Shown piece after piece: positions 34,838-46,535 of a DNA stretch of 64,000 nucleotides. The notes below the pieces were generated by a model, which did not search any database, was not told where the DNA came from, and saw nothing but the letters and a program-made list of their open reading frames with translations. A program made the position numbers and the translations under genes. Location: assembly GCF_001649575.2 (NCBI RefSeq), contig NC_051438.1, forward strand, positions 26,903,129 through 26,967,128, read 5' to 3'. Source of the DNA: Kryptolebias marmoratus. Its lineage: Eukaryota; Chordata; Actinopteri; Cyprinodontiformes; Rivulidae. The first letter of the stretch is position 1. Each line of letters begins with the position of its first letter.

Positions 34838-35040
34838 ATGGTAAATGGTAAATGGACTGTACTTAAATAGCGCCTTTCTAGCCAATCAGGCTACTCAAAG
34901 CGTTTTACAACACAATCTGTGCCCTCATTTACCCGTCCACACACACATCCAGACAGCACTGAATCTCCACAAAGCTAATCTGAATAAATAAACTCCTTTC
35001 ATACTCCGATGGGGCACAGGATGGCCTTGCAGTTCACAGA
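34838..35040 (+). repeat. Teleost interspersed repeat
   Basis: It begins ATGGTAAATGGTAAATGGAC, then TGTACTTAAATAGCGCCTTT and CTACTCAAAGCGTTTTACA, followed by CCCGTCCACACACACATCC. This is a very widespread fish repeat, here moderately diverged. Confidence 0.75.
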
Positions 35041-36410
35041 TGACAAGGAAAGCACAACATCAGTTCCTATTTGAGCGTGACATGACTGCAGGTGATACAC
35101 TGTGATATTTTTAAAATTAAATATTTAGATCAGATAAAAAATATAGATATTTTTATTAAATTAATAATATGTTGGTATTTTGAAAGATTAACTTGCATTC
35201 ATGTTCTTATTTTAGACTAAATAAGCATTAGGTTATCACAGGAACAGTGATGTAGCTGCTTAAAACAAGCAGCTTGTACCCTAAACTGCATTTTATTAAA
35301 GCTTTATACTCTCAATTTTCATGCAGCTAAGCAGTTTCCAAGTGGAAAAATATGGCCTATTAGGATTACTCCTATTAGGCCATAAACTAGGAGCTGCTAC
35401 TTTTGTTTTTGATGATGGAATGAGTAAATAAAGTAAAATGAAAAGATATGGTTAAACTTAAAATGTCAAGATTGAAATAATAAAAAAGACATTAACTTTA
35501 ACCCTGACATGATGGCTTTAATCTGAAAACTGAGAAGCAAACAAACATGAAAAATTAAATATTTCTTCTTTGTTATTTTTTTTGAGTGATCCTAATATGC
35601 CATGAGAAAAGAAAAGCCTCAAAGTGTCAGAAAAATATATACATTTTTCTATTAGTGGCTCAAAAGAACTATATGCTAGCTAATTTTTAAGTCTAAACCT
35701 AATTAAGGGCCTTGAAAAGAAACTGACAGGATTTCACTTTTATTGGTCTGCTATAATAAATTACATTAAAATATCAGCTTTAGTCATACTGAAACACCCA
35801 TAAATTGGTTTTTGCAATGAATTATGTCAGCATTTTATGGAAGCTGTTTCTCACAATGAATGGCAGCTAACAGCTACTTGCACACAAGAAGGAAACAACT
35901 GTTGAGTTACAACATAAATTAGTGGCACTAACGTACAAAAACATTTGTATTACACTTCAGCTCACTACTGTTTTGTCAGTCAGATGCCACGTAGATTTAA
36001 AACTGGTGGAAATCCTGAGCATTTCTCACGAGGGGCCATAAAGTCTGAAGTTTAGCACACGAACTGAGTAAAAGCTTTTATAGTAACCCTCAAACCCAAT
36101 ATAACCCCACTTTATAATGTTATACAACATAATATTACATAGAATCATAATTTTTCTTGAATAAAACCTGCTGATGTCTTGATTCATAAAGATTTAATTT
36201 TATTTATTCAAGGTACGCAAAGAAACAAACATTTTAATAGAACACCTGATGTTATTATGTGGATAGAAAAAAAGACATTTGAGTCTAACTTTAATACTGA
36301 CTGAGCCACAGAGCTTAGGAACATTGTTACTGACGAGCACTTCTTGTTTGTCTTTAAGCTGTTTTAGCTTATTTGTCTGCACAGATTTTAAAATGTCTAC
36401 GATCAAATCC
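35041..36410. other. AT-rich spacer, no gene recognised
   Basis: Very AT-rich DNA with no ORF above 68 codons and no repeat that I recognise. Confidence 0.45.
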
Positions 36411-36411
36411 T

Positions 36412-36592
36412 TTTAAAAATGTTAATAAAAATAGAATGCAATCATTTTTTAATTCCATAAACCCATATTTTATTCACAATGGAACATAATAAATGTTGAA
36501 ACTAGGAAATTGTACCGTTGTTTTGGGGGAAAAACAATATTTTATATTTTATGGCAGCAACACATCTCGAAAAAGTTATGTTCTAACGTTTT
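36412..36592 (-). mobile_element. End fragment of a Tc1/mariner-like DNA transposon
   Basis: AAAAATAGAATGCAATCATT, CCATAAACCCATATTTTATT, CACAATGGAACATAATAAAT, and finally ATGGCAGCAACACATCTCGA with AAAAGTT follow the order of one end of a common fish element. The same end is recognisable at 62375-62510. Nothing of the transposase frame is left. Confidence 0.7.
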
Positions 36593-36824
36593 CAGAGTTG
36601 GGGTTGTACTATTTACTACTTTTTGTTTACTATTTTTGCCACTGCTGAACTTTAGAAGCATTCCTGAACCAGGAAGTAATGGTAATTATTACAACTTCCA
36701 TAAACTGGAGCAAGCCTAGTTTCCACTAATCTCCAATTAACCAAAGACCCCTCTAATTTCGTCTATAACACTTGCACAAAAATATAAATATTTGTAATAG
36801 TAAAAATAAAAAGAGCGTAAACTT

Positions 36825-36995
36825 TCGCCAAGGTAGCGTCATTAAAAAATAATCTGACCTGATAGTGATCTTGATCACCACCAAAATTCAATCAACTGTT
36901 TTTTTGTGACAACCCCAACATTTCCTGAAATTTTCATCAAATCCTGTTCATTAGTTTTGAAGTAATGCTAACAGACACCTGCACAGGAACACACA
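36825..36995 (-). repeat. Dispersed repeat end
   Basis: TTCGCCAAGGTAGCGTCATT, GATCTTGATCACCACCAAAA, TTTCCTGAAATTTTCATCAA and AGTAATGCTAACAGACA form a known fish interspersed repeat, normally ending in a CCTTGGCGGAGG phrase. It is abridged and diverged. Confidence 0.65.
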
Positions 36996-37099
36996 CAGCT
37001 ATTCTAACTTTTCTTATATCCATCAAATCATGTCTTGACAATTCTTGAATGAGATATTTTTTGACACAGATAACCACTTTTTTCCCCAAGTCCAGTTGA

Positions 37100-37620
37100 A
37101 GTTCTGCCAGAGACTCTGCACTGTAAACTCAGTAAAACTCCACGGGATCTTTGTGATCTTTCTCTGAGGTTGCAGCACTCTTCAGAGCCCCAGATGGGAG
37201 CTCCAGTCCGCTGGGAACTTTAAAGGTCATGGCAGTTTCACACTTACCCCTTCTCTGTTCTGCTGTCTCTTTCTCTGACAACTGAGAAAAGAACATGAGC
37301 CCATGGCCTATGGAGGATATTGTGTTCTACCTCTGGGCTCCTAGAGCACATTTGCAATGCTGCCCTTGGAAATGCGTTAAAAGGCAGCTCACAGCATGCT
37401 AAAACATACAACACGCTCTTGTTGATGCCCTTGGTGCTTCTCAATATTCAGACCACAGCTAATGACATTCACAGCACAGTTGGGCCCGAATTCCTTGCAC
37501 GTCTTTTGAGCGTGCACACTGCCTCATACTGTGCTTTCTATTCTGCTTGCTTGGTAAACAATGAGAGCTGCACTGACAATGAAGAAAACATGAATCGTAT
37601 CTAGACACCAGAAACCCCAG
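37100..37620. promoter_or_regulatory. Candidate conserved non-coding element
   Basis: A balanced-composition block with a forkhead-type GGTAAACAATGAG (37553-37565) and an AGCTAATGACATTCAC homeodomain cluster (37455-37470). The 94-codon frame at 37320-37604 is unrecognised. Regulatory status is inferred from texture. Confidence 0.3.
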
Positions 37621-38039
37621 AGAGGATGAGCCTGTGTCTTTTTTTAAGCAATCTCGTTATGTATTTTTCAGCAGTGGTGGCACATGTTCACACAAGACAC
37701 AGTTCTAATAGACTGAAGATTTCTCACCACAGATAACAAACTCCTCTCAGCCCTCACTGCATCACACTGGAGGATATCATCTCAGTTTGTTGACTGTCAG
37801 GTGAAGAGATTATTTGCAGCGAGCCAACAAAACAGATGGTGTCATGTGTTGCTCTGTGATGAAATCAGCCTTCTGGTTTGGTCTTTTCTATTTAACTGGA
37901 AATAAGGCAGTAAGAAAAAAACAAGCAGGGTATTTACAGTTAAACCCTAAAAAGGTCTTGTTTCTCTGCTAAAGTAAGACAAAGCATATGATCCATATGG
38001 CTCATTTGACAACCAAATTTAATTTTTATCTCATAGTAA

Positions 38040-38290
38040 AGGAATTTTTATGGATGTAATTCTTTAAACCAGTTAAAAACACCCCATTTCAAGCCAGAGT
38101 TTTAGACCAAGATCATTTTATGTAACATCATTTTGGTTAAGCCTTGAAAATAACATGCAAACTCATGCAATATTGCAATATCTTGTATGATTCTGCTTGT
38201 GCTTAGAGTATGTGTTGCAACTGACTGTCAGCTACTACCACACCGTATTTTAGCTGATTATCTGTGAAACTCATTGAGTTAGATACTGTA
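38040..38290 (+). repeat. Fragment of the dominant mid-repetitive family (plus orientation)
   Basis: CCCATTTCAAGCCAGAGTTT, CAATATCTTGTATGATTCTG, CTGTCAGCTACTACCACACC and TTTTAGCTGATTATCTGTGA follow the family order. The CAGCTACTACCACAC phrase is also at 58190-58205. Confidence 0.7.
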
Positions 38291-38459
38291 TGATGCTAAT
38301 GGTACAGATTAATGCGCAACCCTAATTCACACACACAGGATGGGATCCTAAAGCACAAAGCATGCACAAGGTGAGACTAATTGATGTTTCTACCGAAACA
38401 ATCCTACTTATCAAAATACTTAAAGTAGTCATGAACATGTTTTGCTAAAAACCACAATG

Positions 38460-38950
38460 AGTAAAGTGTGCTCTGCCTCCCTCAGTAGGTGATGTGAACT
38501 CTGTGAAGGTGACCTGCTGACAATAAAGTGCAGTTACACCATCAAATTAAGCAGTGTCATAATTAATTCCCATCTCATTTATCCAGCACGGATTAGGTCA
38601 GAATATGCTGATGGGAGCACATCTACACATTTATGAAGCATGCTCAGTTATGGGGGTAAGCAGGTTCACAGATAAAGATTCATGATGAGTGACACTGGCT
38701 AAATAGCTCCCACCTAAATCTGGCTCTTCTGCTGATTGTTGACTGCAGTATCATTTAAATATTTATTGTATGCATATTGGAGCCTCAAGGGCAGCATTTG
38801 AGATCGCAAGAGTCAGTCCGTTAATTGCCAAAAATACCACCCAAGCTTTGTGATCTAGACGTTTTATTTTATTATTAATGAGTCAGACAATGCAGGTTGA
38901 CATTTATGTTGGGCATGCAGATGCAAATGAGTCTCTGTATAATAGTAAAA
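38460..38950. promoter_or_regulatory. Candidate conserved non-coding element with octamer and AP-1 sites
   Basis: It holds a perfect POU octamer ATGCAAAT (38921-38928) and a perfect AP-1 site TGAGTCA (38879-38885), together with CATAATTAATTCCC and ATTTAAATATTTATT. There is no coding frame. Enhancer-like in texture, unverified. Confidence 0.35.
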
Positions 38951-40595
38951 AAACATAAAAAAACCCATTAATTTTCTGATTTGTGCTTAAAAAATGACTG
39001 CTTTTAATAAAGAATCATATTGCTTAATGTTGTTTTTATATGAAAACAGTAATATTTTAGATGTTCTTGCTTTTTTCAGACTGAGGCTTGGTCCACATTT
39101 ACACAGATGTGTTCTTCCTCTGTTATTTATAAAATCTTGCACAAAACACATTTCATACAAAAATGCAAAACACAACCAGAACAGGAACAGAACAAGCACT
39201 GGTGGTTCTTTTGATTGGCAAGGAGTGGCAAAAAAATAAATGAATCTTGCCACCCTATTAGTAATCTAGTTAATATACTTGTGTATATTTTGCACAATGT
39301 TGAAAGTCAACAGCATCTCCACAGAAGTTTGTAAATGCTTGATTTCATAAATTGTAATGAATGCCTTTAAAGACTCCAGAAAAAAACAAAAAACTTTCCA
39401 TTAAGTCTCCCAGAAAAACTGGGAAGAAAGAACATGTTGATTTTTCCTAAAACCTTAAAGCTCACCAGTCTACAAAATGCTGCATGTAGAGTTAGGGCTG
39501 GGCACATTTTCTTCATGCTCAAATGTGCTGTAAGTGTTCCACTAATAACTTACAAACACATTACAGGCACCGTTTCAGGCAGAGGATGTTTATTTTATTT
39601 TCCAGCACTGAACAGACCATGTGACTGAGTCCCCCCCACCTCACAAATTAGACATATTAATCCCAGACTAAGTTTAACTCTTATTTGTTGGCCCAAAAAG
39701 ATGAACTGTAAATACAGACATATCAGACTTAAAAGGTCCCTAATGGATTTTCCATATCGTTAGCTGCTAGCACCTGAATTCCATTAAAACAGCTAAATCA
39801 GAGAAAGCCAGCCCCTTCTATAAACATCTGCCATTAAGGTTTACATTGTAGAAAGGGGAATTAAGGTTTCCATGGGTTCCTGACAAGATAAAAGCTTGGC
39901 TGAGGGTCAAAGGTAGCAGATATCAGATGAAGTGCATTCCCCCAGTCCTGCAAAGATTTATAAATCGCCTGGAAAGCTTCTGCTGCACATTTCCTTCTCT
40001 CAGACTTTACTGTTTTGTGATTTTTTTTTCAACTTTTCTTTTGCAAGCCTGAGAGATTCACACAGATAAATCCTCCACTGTTATTCCCTGAACTTTGCAG
40101 CTTACTGAAGGGAGGAAATGAGGACAAGAGAGCTGCTGACATAGTGACATTGATAAAGCACTCTACCAAGACCTCAGACCACCACAGTTTAGGAGAGATT
40201 GATCATCCAATTAACATCTGGCAGGGTGGGGAACTTCACGTGTTTGGAGCGACACTAACAAGATGCAACTGTCCAATCATGATCTTCTGTACATCATGCA
40301 TTCTTTTACCAACAACACAAAAGATGCATATGCACACACAAATTTGTACTATTATTTCTAACGTAAGATAATATTGATCTTGTGGGAATTCTTTCTATAG
40401 CTTTGCAGAGCTTTTGTCATTATCTTAGAATATGACTGGCTGAATATAATCTTTTTGAAAACATCACATTTTCAGACAAAAAACATAAAACATTCTATTC
40501 AACAGCCAAATACCAATTAAAGTCAAACCTAATTAAAATATCTTCCCTTCTTTGTTAAACTTTACTATGTCTAAAAATCTTCTCAAGTGTGTTTA
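38951..40595. other. Spacer, no gene recognised
   Basis: Mixed AT-rich DNA. Bases 39780-39970 are complex and include a GATA-type AAGATAAAAGCTTGG. Short ORFs on both strands are unrecognised. Confidence 0.35.
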
Positions 40596-40599
40596 TTAT

Positions 40600-41150
40600 G
40601 ACACATTTGATTCAGCTCGTAAACTAGAAGTATTAGTGCAGATTCTATACATGAAGGACAAGCACACACTTCCTGAGCATCAGATGCAACCTACTAATGT
40701 CCTTGCTCGCATTTAGCTGAAAAATGAGATTAAGAGCACTCCTCATCATCACTATTCATGGTTAATGTCATGCTACACAGGTCATTAAGCCAGCAGGATA
40801 ACAAATGATTAGGAGGGGACCACATTTGATCTCCTCTCCATGTCTCTTGTTGAAGTAAATTTGTGTCAACACAATGGCAATAAGCTGTGCCACATCAAGC
40901 CAGTGACTGAATGAGAGGATTTAAAGTCTATTGTGTTTTGGCACGCTTGATGTATGTGGGGGAATTTGATTCAGATGTTCCTAATGAGTCCCTGTGGAGC
41001 CTGCATGCATGCACGTTTTGATTTCATGCTTGCCAGTTTGTATATTTCTATAAAAGCTTCCAATGGTGAAATTTTACCTCTATTAGGGCATTAATTGATT
41101 TCTGCAGAAATGTTATCTAATTGCACTATAAGTTTGTGAGTAACTTTCTA
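40600..41150. promoter_or_regulatory. Candidate conserved non-coding element
   Basis: A long complex block with no open frame above 60 codons. It holds many TAAT/ATTA-type cores (TTCATGGTTAATGTCATGCT, TAGGGCATTAATTGATTTCT) and GCATGCATGCACG. Of all the non-coding blocks this one looks most like a classical developmental enhancer, judged on sequence texture only. Confidence 0.35.
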
Positions 41151-41239
41151 CCTATTCTTAACGTTACAGAATTTATCAGTATTGAAAGTAGATTTACTGA
41201 ACAGTTGTAGCTCTTTAAAACCTTTAAAATGCTTTAATA

Positions 41240-41960
41240 TTTTCAATTCAATTCAGTACATTTATATAGTGCCAGTTCACAACAAAAGTCATCTCATCTC
41301 ATACCAAGGAAAAAACAAGTCCAAATCATAAATCCAATTCAGATCCATATTCAAATTCAATTTCGGTTGATTCATATCAATTAGTAAAAGTTACTTATTT
41401 AAGGAAGCCAGCAGATTCTACTGAATCTCCACTTCATCACAGTTCCCCCATCCTGAGCAGCACGTTGACGACAGTGGAAACAGTTTTAACAGGATGAAAC
41501 CTCCACCAGAACCAGGCTCAGGATGAGCAGCTATCTGCCTCGACCAGCTGGAGTTTGAGCGGATAGGAAAGAGACACAGACAAACAAAGAATGATGAGTC
41601 CAGGTGTAGTTACTATGGGAAGAAATTTCAAGAAAAACACAGGGTATTGCAATGATTTTATGTATAAAAGTTTTAAAAGTAGACATGGTGTCAGCCTCAC
41701 AGACACAAACTGGAAGTTGGTTCCACAAGAGAGGAGTCTGATAACTGAGGGCTCTGCCTCCCAGTCTACATTTAGAAACTCTGGGAACCATAAGTAAACA
41801 TGTGGTCTGAAAAAATATGGAACAATAAGATCCTTAATATAAGAGCTTGGTTGTTAAAGTAAGATTTTGAATTCAGTTGACTGAGCTGCTGCAGGTGCAG
41901 CTCTATTGAATGCAGCAGGTAGTTTTTGAGAACACCTGATTGGCTGATTTAGTCTGGAAT
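41240..41960 (-). mobile_element. Non-LTR retrotransposon (LINE) 3' part, minus orientation
   Basis: The minus strand at 41761-41708 encodes GGRALSYQTPLLWNQLPV, followed by ADTMSTFKTFIHK. This is the C-terminal tail typical of LINE reverse transcriptases (GG.AFSY.AP.LWN.LP...L..FK..LK). The downstream 3' region runs to about 41240 and contains CCAGAACCAGGCTCAGGATG and TGCCTCGACCAGCTGGAGTT on the plus strand, phrases of a common fish repeat. The polymerase core is absent, so the copy is 5'-truncated and inactive. Confidence 0.75.
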
Positions 41961-43695
41961 TAAAGGGAAAGGTGTTGTGTGGCAAAGTGGGGGGCATTAG
42001 GCCTAACCCTCTCCTTGTTTGTCCTCCTTTGGTTATGGTTTGTCTTTGTTATATTAGTTTGGCTTACTTGGGTTTGCTTTTCTTTATTTTTTCATTGCTT
42101 TTAAATAAATATTTGAAATGTCATTCTTGTGTCCTTTTCCCTTTGTTTTGTCTCAATCCCTGAGTCAGGTTGTGACAATATGATCGATATGAGAATTTTG
42201 CATATCTCAATGCCAATAAAACACTGTGGTAAAGATGCAGTACATTTCAATTCCAGTAGAGAAGTCTATATGAGGAGTGTGAAACAGTAAGCTGGAAAAG
42301 AATTCCTAAAACATACAGTAATATTATATTTATAATTAAATTCTTGCCTGCAGACCTCAAGACATATTGTATTTAATGAACACATAAGTTTGAACAAACG
42401 TTCTGACAAGTTCTAATAAATCACAGCTACTAATATTTTTTCTTAAAGTTATTGTTATTTTTTCTTAAGTTATTACTCCTTGTTTTTCTTATCTTGTTCT
42501 CATTATTCATTTACTTTTTTCTCTCTCAGTTTAAACAAATGCTTAAAGCTTTGGTCCAACAGGAAGCATTAGCAGCTTTCAACTTCAAAGACTGCAACCG
42601 AAATGTACCACAAGTGAAACGTGTTTCTGTTGCAGCTCAAACAGTCATTTCTCAGTTTTACATAATTCACAACAGTTTGGTACATTTGGGAGTAAATGTA
42701 AAAATCAGCATTTTACCACTGAAAGGATTTCACATCTGTGTGCAGCAATGCTGAGCAAAAATGCTGAGCATTGCATAAAAAAAAGAAAATGAAGGGAGTT
42801 TGAGATGCACTTGATTTGCTCACAGTGGTCCTTGAACTATCTTCTCAAACATGTGGGCGATGTGCAGTTTGGCCTGGGAATGAATGAGGATTCAGCAAGT
42901 TATGCAAGTCATTTTTAGGTATTTATGGAACCAATGTTCTTGTTCTGTAACAGGTGTTGCAAGATTGTTTCCAACAAATAAACTATTTTGTTTGTCAGTG
43001 TCACTCGTATGCTTCATGTCTAAAAGAAGAGATTTCAGCCTCACAGATTCAATTTAAACTCCCTCAGAAAGCTCTGATCAGCATCTCAGTGCTGTCTGAA
43101 TACCATTTACTTCAGTAAAACATTCAGCGTACTTGCTCTTACAGGCATTTGTGGAATAAATACAAACTTTTATAACACCTACAGTACAGGAGACTAGTTT
43201 GAGTTTTCTGTGAGAACATTTCCCCACTCCTACTTGTTTGAGTAGCCCTGAATTAGCAGATGTTAGTTTAGCCTTGGAAGTGGAACTTTTATATTAGAAA
43301 TTTTATTTTCTTTTTGTTTCCTTTTCATTTGCTGGTTGGTTTGTATAAAAAAAATAAAAACTGACATTAAGAAATGGTTTTGGTTTGGATTAAATTCTGC
43401 CTTTTTCTATTAAAGCATCACCAATAAAAAAAATAAAAATGAACTTGTAATTTTTCTGGCTCAGAAAAGCAAAGGTTATAGATGTTCCTGTTTATACTTG
43501 AGTAAAAACTAATTAAGTTTGTCATGAGTCTTGTGCTGCTAAAAGGCTAATCTGCCTCTTGTGCAGGAGGCCAACAGTTATCTGGAATATTTGTTTTTAT
43601 CTCTGTCATTTGACTGGGTTAGAAAATGGTGCATTGTATTTTGTATTTTTATTTTATTGTGTTGCTTTCATTAAAAAATGAAAATCTCCTATGAT
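41961..43695. other. AT-rich spacer, no gene recognised
   Basis: A 100-codon plus-strand frame at 42452-42754 starts with a hydrophobic Leu/Phe run and matches nothing known. Otherwise featureless. Confidence 0.4.
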
Positions 43696-43699
43696 CCTT

Positions 43700-44060
43700 A
43701 ACTATTACTTTTTCTATAACATGAATGATTACATTTCTACTCTTGTGCACCAACTCCTGGTCTTCGCAAAGTTTCTGTGGCATTAGAGACAGGCCTCCAC
43801 AGATTAGGCTAATTGTCTGCTCCTCATCCCCCAACAATCCTCCCTTCTCATCCCCAAATTTCAGCTATGCCTGGAGCATTTGTCTTTTAATGAAATCCCA
43901 AAGGCTCCACAGGCTGCACGTCCATGCAGAACCTATTAAATGCAGAGACACAGGTTTCAGATGCACTCTTATCACCAGCGTTGTTAATCCCTCACCTCAC
44001 TCACTCCTCAGCCTAGTTGCCACTAATGTAATAACTCTAAATCAATGAGATGAGCTGTGG
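43700..44060. promoter_or_regulatory. Candidate conserved non-coding element
   Basis: A complex, C-rich block (GATTAGGCTAATTGTCTGCT at 43801-43820, TTTTAATGAAATCCC, GTTGTTAATCCCTCACC) with a chance 107-codon frame. The GATTAGGCTAAT inverted homeodomain pair is notable. Confidence 0.3.
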
Positions 44061-45210
44061 GATTTCACTGTGAAGAGGTGGAGAGAGGCAAAAATACCCA
44101 TAAACAAACTGAATATGTTGCACACAAGTTGTGCCAATATTTCTTCTCTGATTCTCTTTGGTAATTTGACGATATTACTTGAACCTGGTATTAAGGTACT
44201 TGCAAATGAATAGTGGGAAATGTTTTCATTTGGAGACTCAGTCATGCACAGACATAATTTCACATTTAACTTTTCAGCTTAGCTTTCTGGTTTTTGAAAA
44301 TGGTTTGCTGTTTCATCCTATATAGTAATAAAATCCTTTCATTGTAAAAATTGCAATATTTCATATTTTTTAGTCCAAAAACTGAAAGGCTAAACATTGA
44401 ACACTTGGAGTCCTAATAGCATATAACTATATGATGGACTAAAATCTGAGCATTTTCTTTTTCTGTTTTGGCTGCCACATGTGCAAGAAAGCTGCCTTTC
44501 TGGTGTAAAACAAATCAATGACCATATTTTTCTTCACTGAATTCATCGCAAAAAGATAGAAAAATAACCTAATTTGCTCTTGATTTTGGTTTGCTGAGAT
44601 GTAAAGGTCTGTGGCTGCCTAAAAGGCTGCAAGTTAAAATGAACTTCAGTTTTGTATCAGTTTTTTTCTGAAAGAGTGGTATTTGAGTGTGACATCCAGG
44701 AGTTTTTTTTTATTGCACCTTGCTTAACTACATGTTGGAACTAATCTGAAGACAAATTTTTAAATGTAAAGTGAGGCCAATGCACTCTCCTCTTTTTATA
44801 CCTGGTTTTTGTTCACAATGATTTCAAGCTTTTTAGCAGTTAAAAGCTTCAAAATAAGTAATTGTTGCTGCCTGACTTGCCAGATATTTGGAAATAAAAA
44901 AGACAAAACGAATAACACACCAATTCAAGTTGAGTGATATTATAAAGTTCACACAACTTTTGTCAGTACTCTTACAAAACAAGAAAATCAATTTCTCTGT
45001 CTCATTTATAACTTGGATAAACATATCAACTAACATTATCAGTCTAATTTGCATATTGGGATAAACATTTGACATCGCTCTGTGTTCTGCCCCACAGCTT
45101 ACCACTTGACAGTCAACACAGTTGTTTCTAAAAGTGTTTTCTCAAAAACGTTTTTTTGAATTACCTTTCCAAAAAGGTAAATGTTTGAAATAGCTGTCTT
45201 CTCATCATTC
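44061..45210. other. AT-rich spacer, no gene recognised
   Basis: A 90-codon minus frame at 44833-45105 is unrecognised. No repeat was identified. Confidence 0.4.
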
Positions 45211-45214
45211 TGCC

Positions 45215-45345
45215 TTTTGTTAGATTTAGCTTTTAGCTAGCCTTTTGCTTCTTTTAGCTAGTGTTCTGCATTTTTAAGCTTTACCCACTCAGTTTCAGCT
45301 TCTTCAGCAAATTTCAGAAGTCATTCAGCCCTTAGTGTTCATATT
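45215..45345. repeat. Degenerate TTTAGCT repeat
   Basis: TTTTAGCT/TTTAGCTAG recurs (45230, 45257, 45276) with GTGTTCTGCATTTTTAAGCT between copies. It appears to be the reverse-complement relative of the array at 22356-22680. Confidence 0.55.
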
Positions 45346-45534
45346 GCTTTTTCACAGAAATTGCATTTCTCTAGTTTATCCTAGCTTTGACAAAATGTTT
45401 GAAAAAGCTCATTATCAGTTTGACCTTACAGCTAAGTTCTTAGAGGTTGATGAACAAGCTTTAATCGTCACAAAGTACAACCTGATATTTCCCTGATTTT
45501 ATTAAAATGATCTGTAGATGTCTTTGGAGAACAG

Positions 45535-45800
45535 TTAGTCTTTTCCTTCTATAACTAATAATCCTGATTAGATTGCAGCGATGATGATTGCAATGGACTG
45601 TCATCACTTTGCTAATTGCCTATGCCGTTAACATACAATAGTGAGCACTTTTAATCAGCAGTGAGAGGCAGCCTCTAATTGGTTTTGTAAAATCCATCAG
45701 TGCTGTTTTGATTCTGCAGAAGCACAAAATATTGGATTCACCTCATCAAGTCAGACATAATTCTCAACAAAAACAAGATGAGGTAATGTATACAGATAAT
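45535..45800. promoter_or_regulatory. Candidate conserved non-coding element with a paired homeodomain motif
   Basis: TAATCCTGATTA (45559-45570) contains a K50 homeodomain (OTX/PITX-type) site beside an inverted ATTA core. It is followed by GATGATTGCAATGGACTGTCATCA, which includes TGACAG/CTGTCA MEIS/PREP-like cores. There is no coding frame. Confidence 0.35.
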
Positions 45801-46129
45801 ATGTAGTTTAATCCACTAGAACAATATACAAATGAACAAAAGGAAATGTAAGTGATCAGAAGGAGTGTTAATGTTTTGTTGCAGGTTCACTGGGCTGTGC
45901 TCACAACAACGTGAAAAATTGCAAAGCAGCCTCTTTTGAACATGGGTGCCTAAATCATGATTACCTTTACATCATTTCACTGCTTTCATAAGTAGAAAAT
46001 TATCTGAAATTAGTTTAGGCAGAATAAAAATGCAAGTTTGCTGAAACTTACAAAATTATTCTTTAACTTAAAACTCAACAAAATTTGCAAAAATGTCTGG
46101 TAAACATTGCAGAATAGAAGTCCAGTTTT

Positions 46130-46275
46130 TGTTCAAGATGGTGTTGTCATTAACCCTTTTTAAACTGAGCAACAATTGCCTCCTGCGTTGTTAATGATTT
46201 CATACTTTACACATGAGATGGAGTCCCTTAGAGGACAGATATGGCCCTCGGGCCACCCGTTGACAATCACTGCCC
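46130..46275. repeat. Probable dispersed repeat
   Basis: AGCAACAATTGCCTCCTGCG, CACATGAGATGGAGTCCCTT and TATGGCCCTCGGGCCACCCG, with GACAATCACTGCC, carry the style of a fish interspersed repeat end. The class is unknown. Confidence 0.5.
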
Positions 46276-46492
46276 TAATATTTTCTTGCCTGTTGCAGAG
46301 TTCAAAGGTTATTTATTTCATGGGCCTCTGCCCCCACTGACAGCCTTTTCATATCTGGACATGATATAGAGTCCTGACCTGGGGATGCTTCACTTCTGTG
46401 AAGCAAAGATAGCCCTTCCTTTTGAAATCCAGCAGACCAGCAAATGCAGGAGCCATGAAGCAGCTAACCCCCTTGTCTTATGTTTCAGGTCC

Positions 46493-46535
46493 AAAAGAAA
46501 AAGAAAAGAAAAAAGAGAAAAAAGAGAGAGAGAAG
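46493..46535 (+). repeat. 43-base polypurine tract
   Basis: An A/G-only run (AAAAGAAAAAGAAAAGAAAA, then GA repeats) follows TTTCAGGTCC. It is capable of triplex (H-DNA) formation in principle. Confidence 0.85.

Noticed and set aside
41518..41797. Separate small genes on each strand
   Set aside because: The minus frame is a LINE reverse-transcriptase tail and the plus frame is its shadow.
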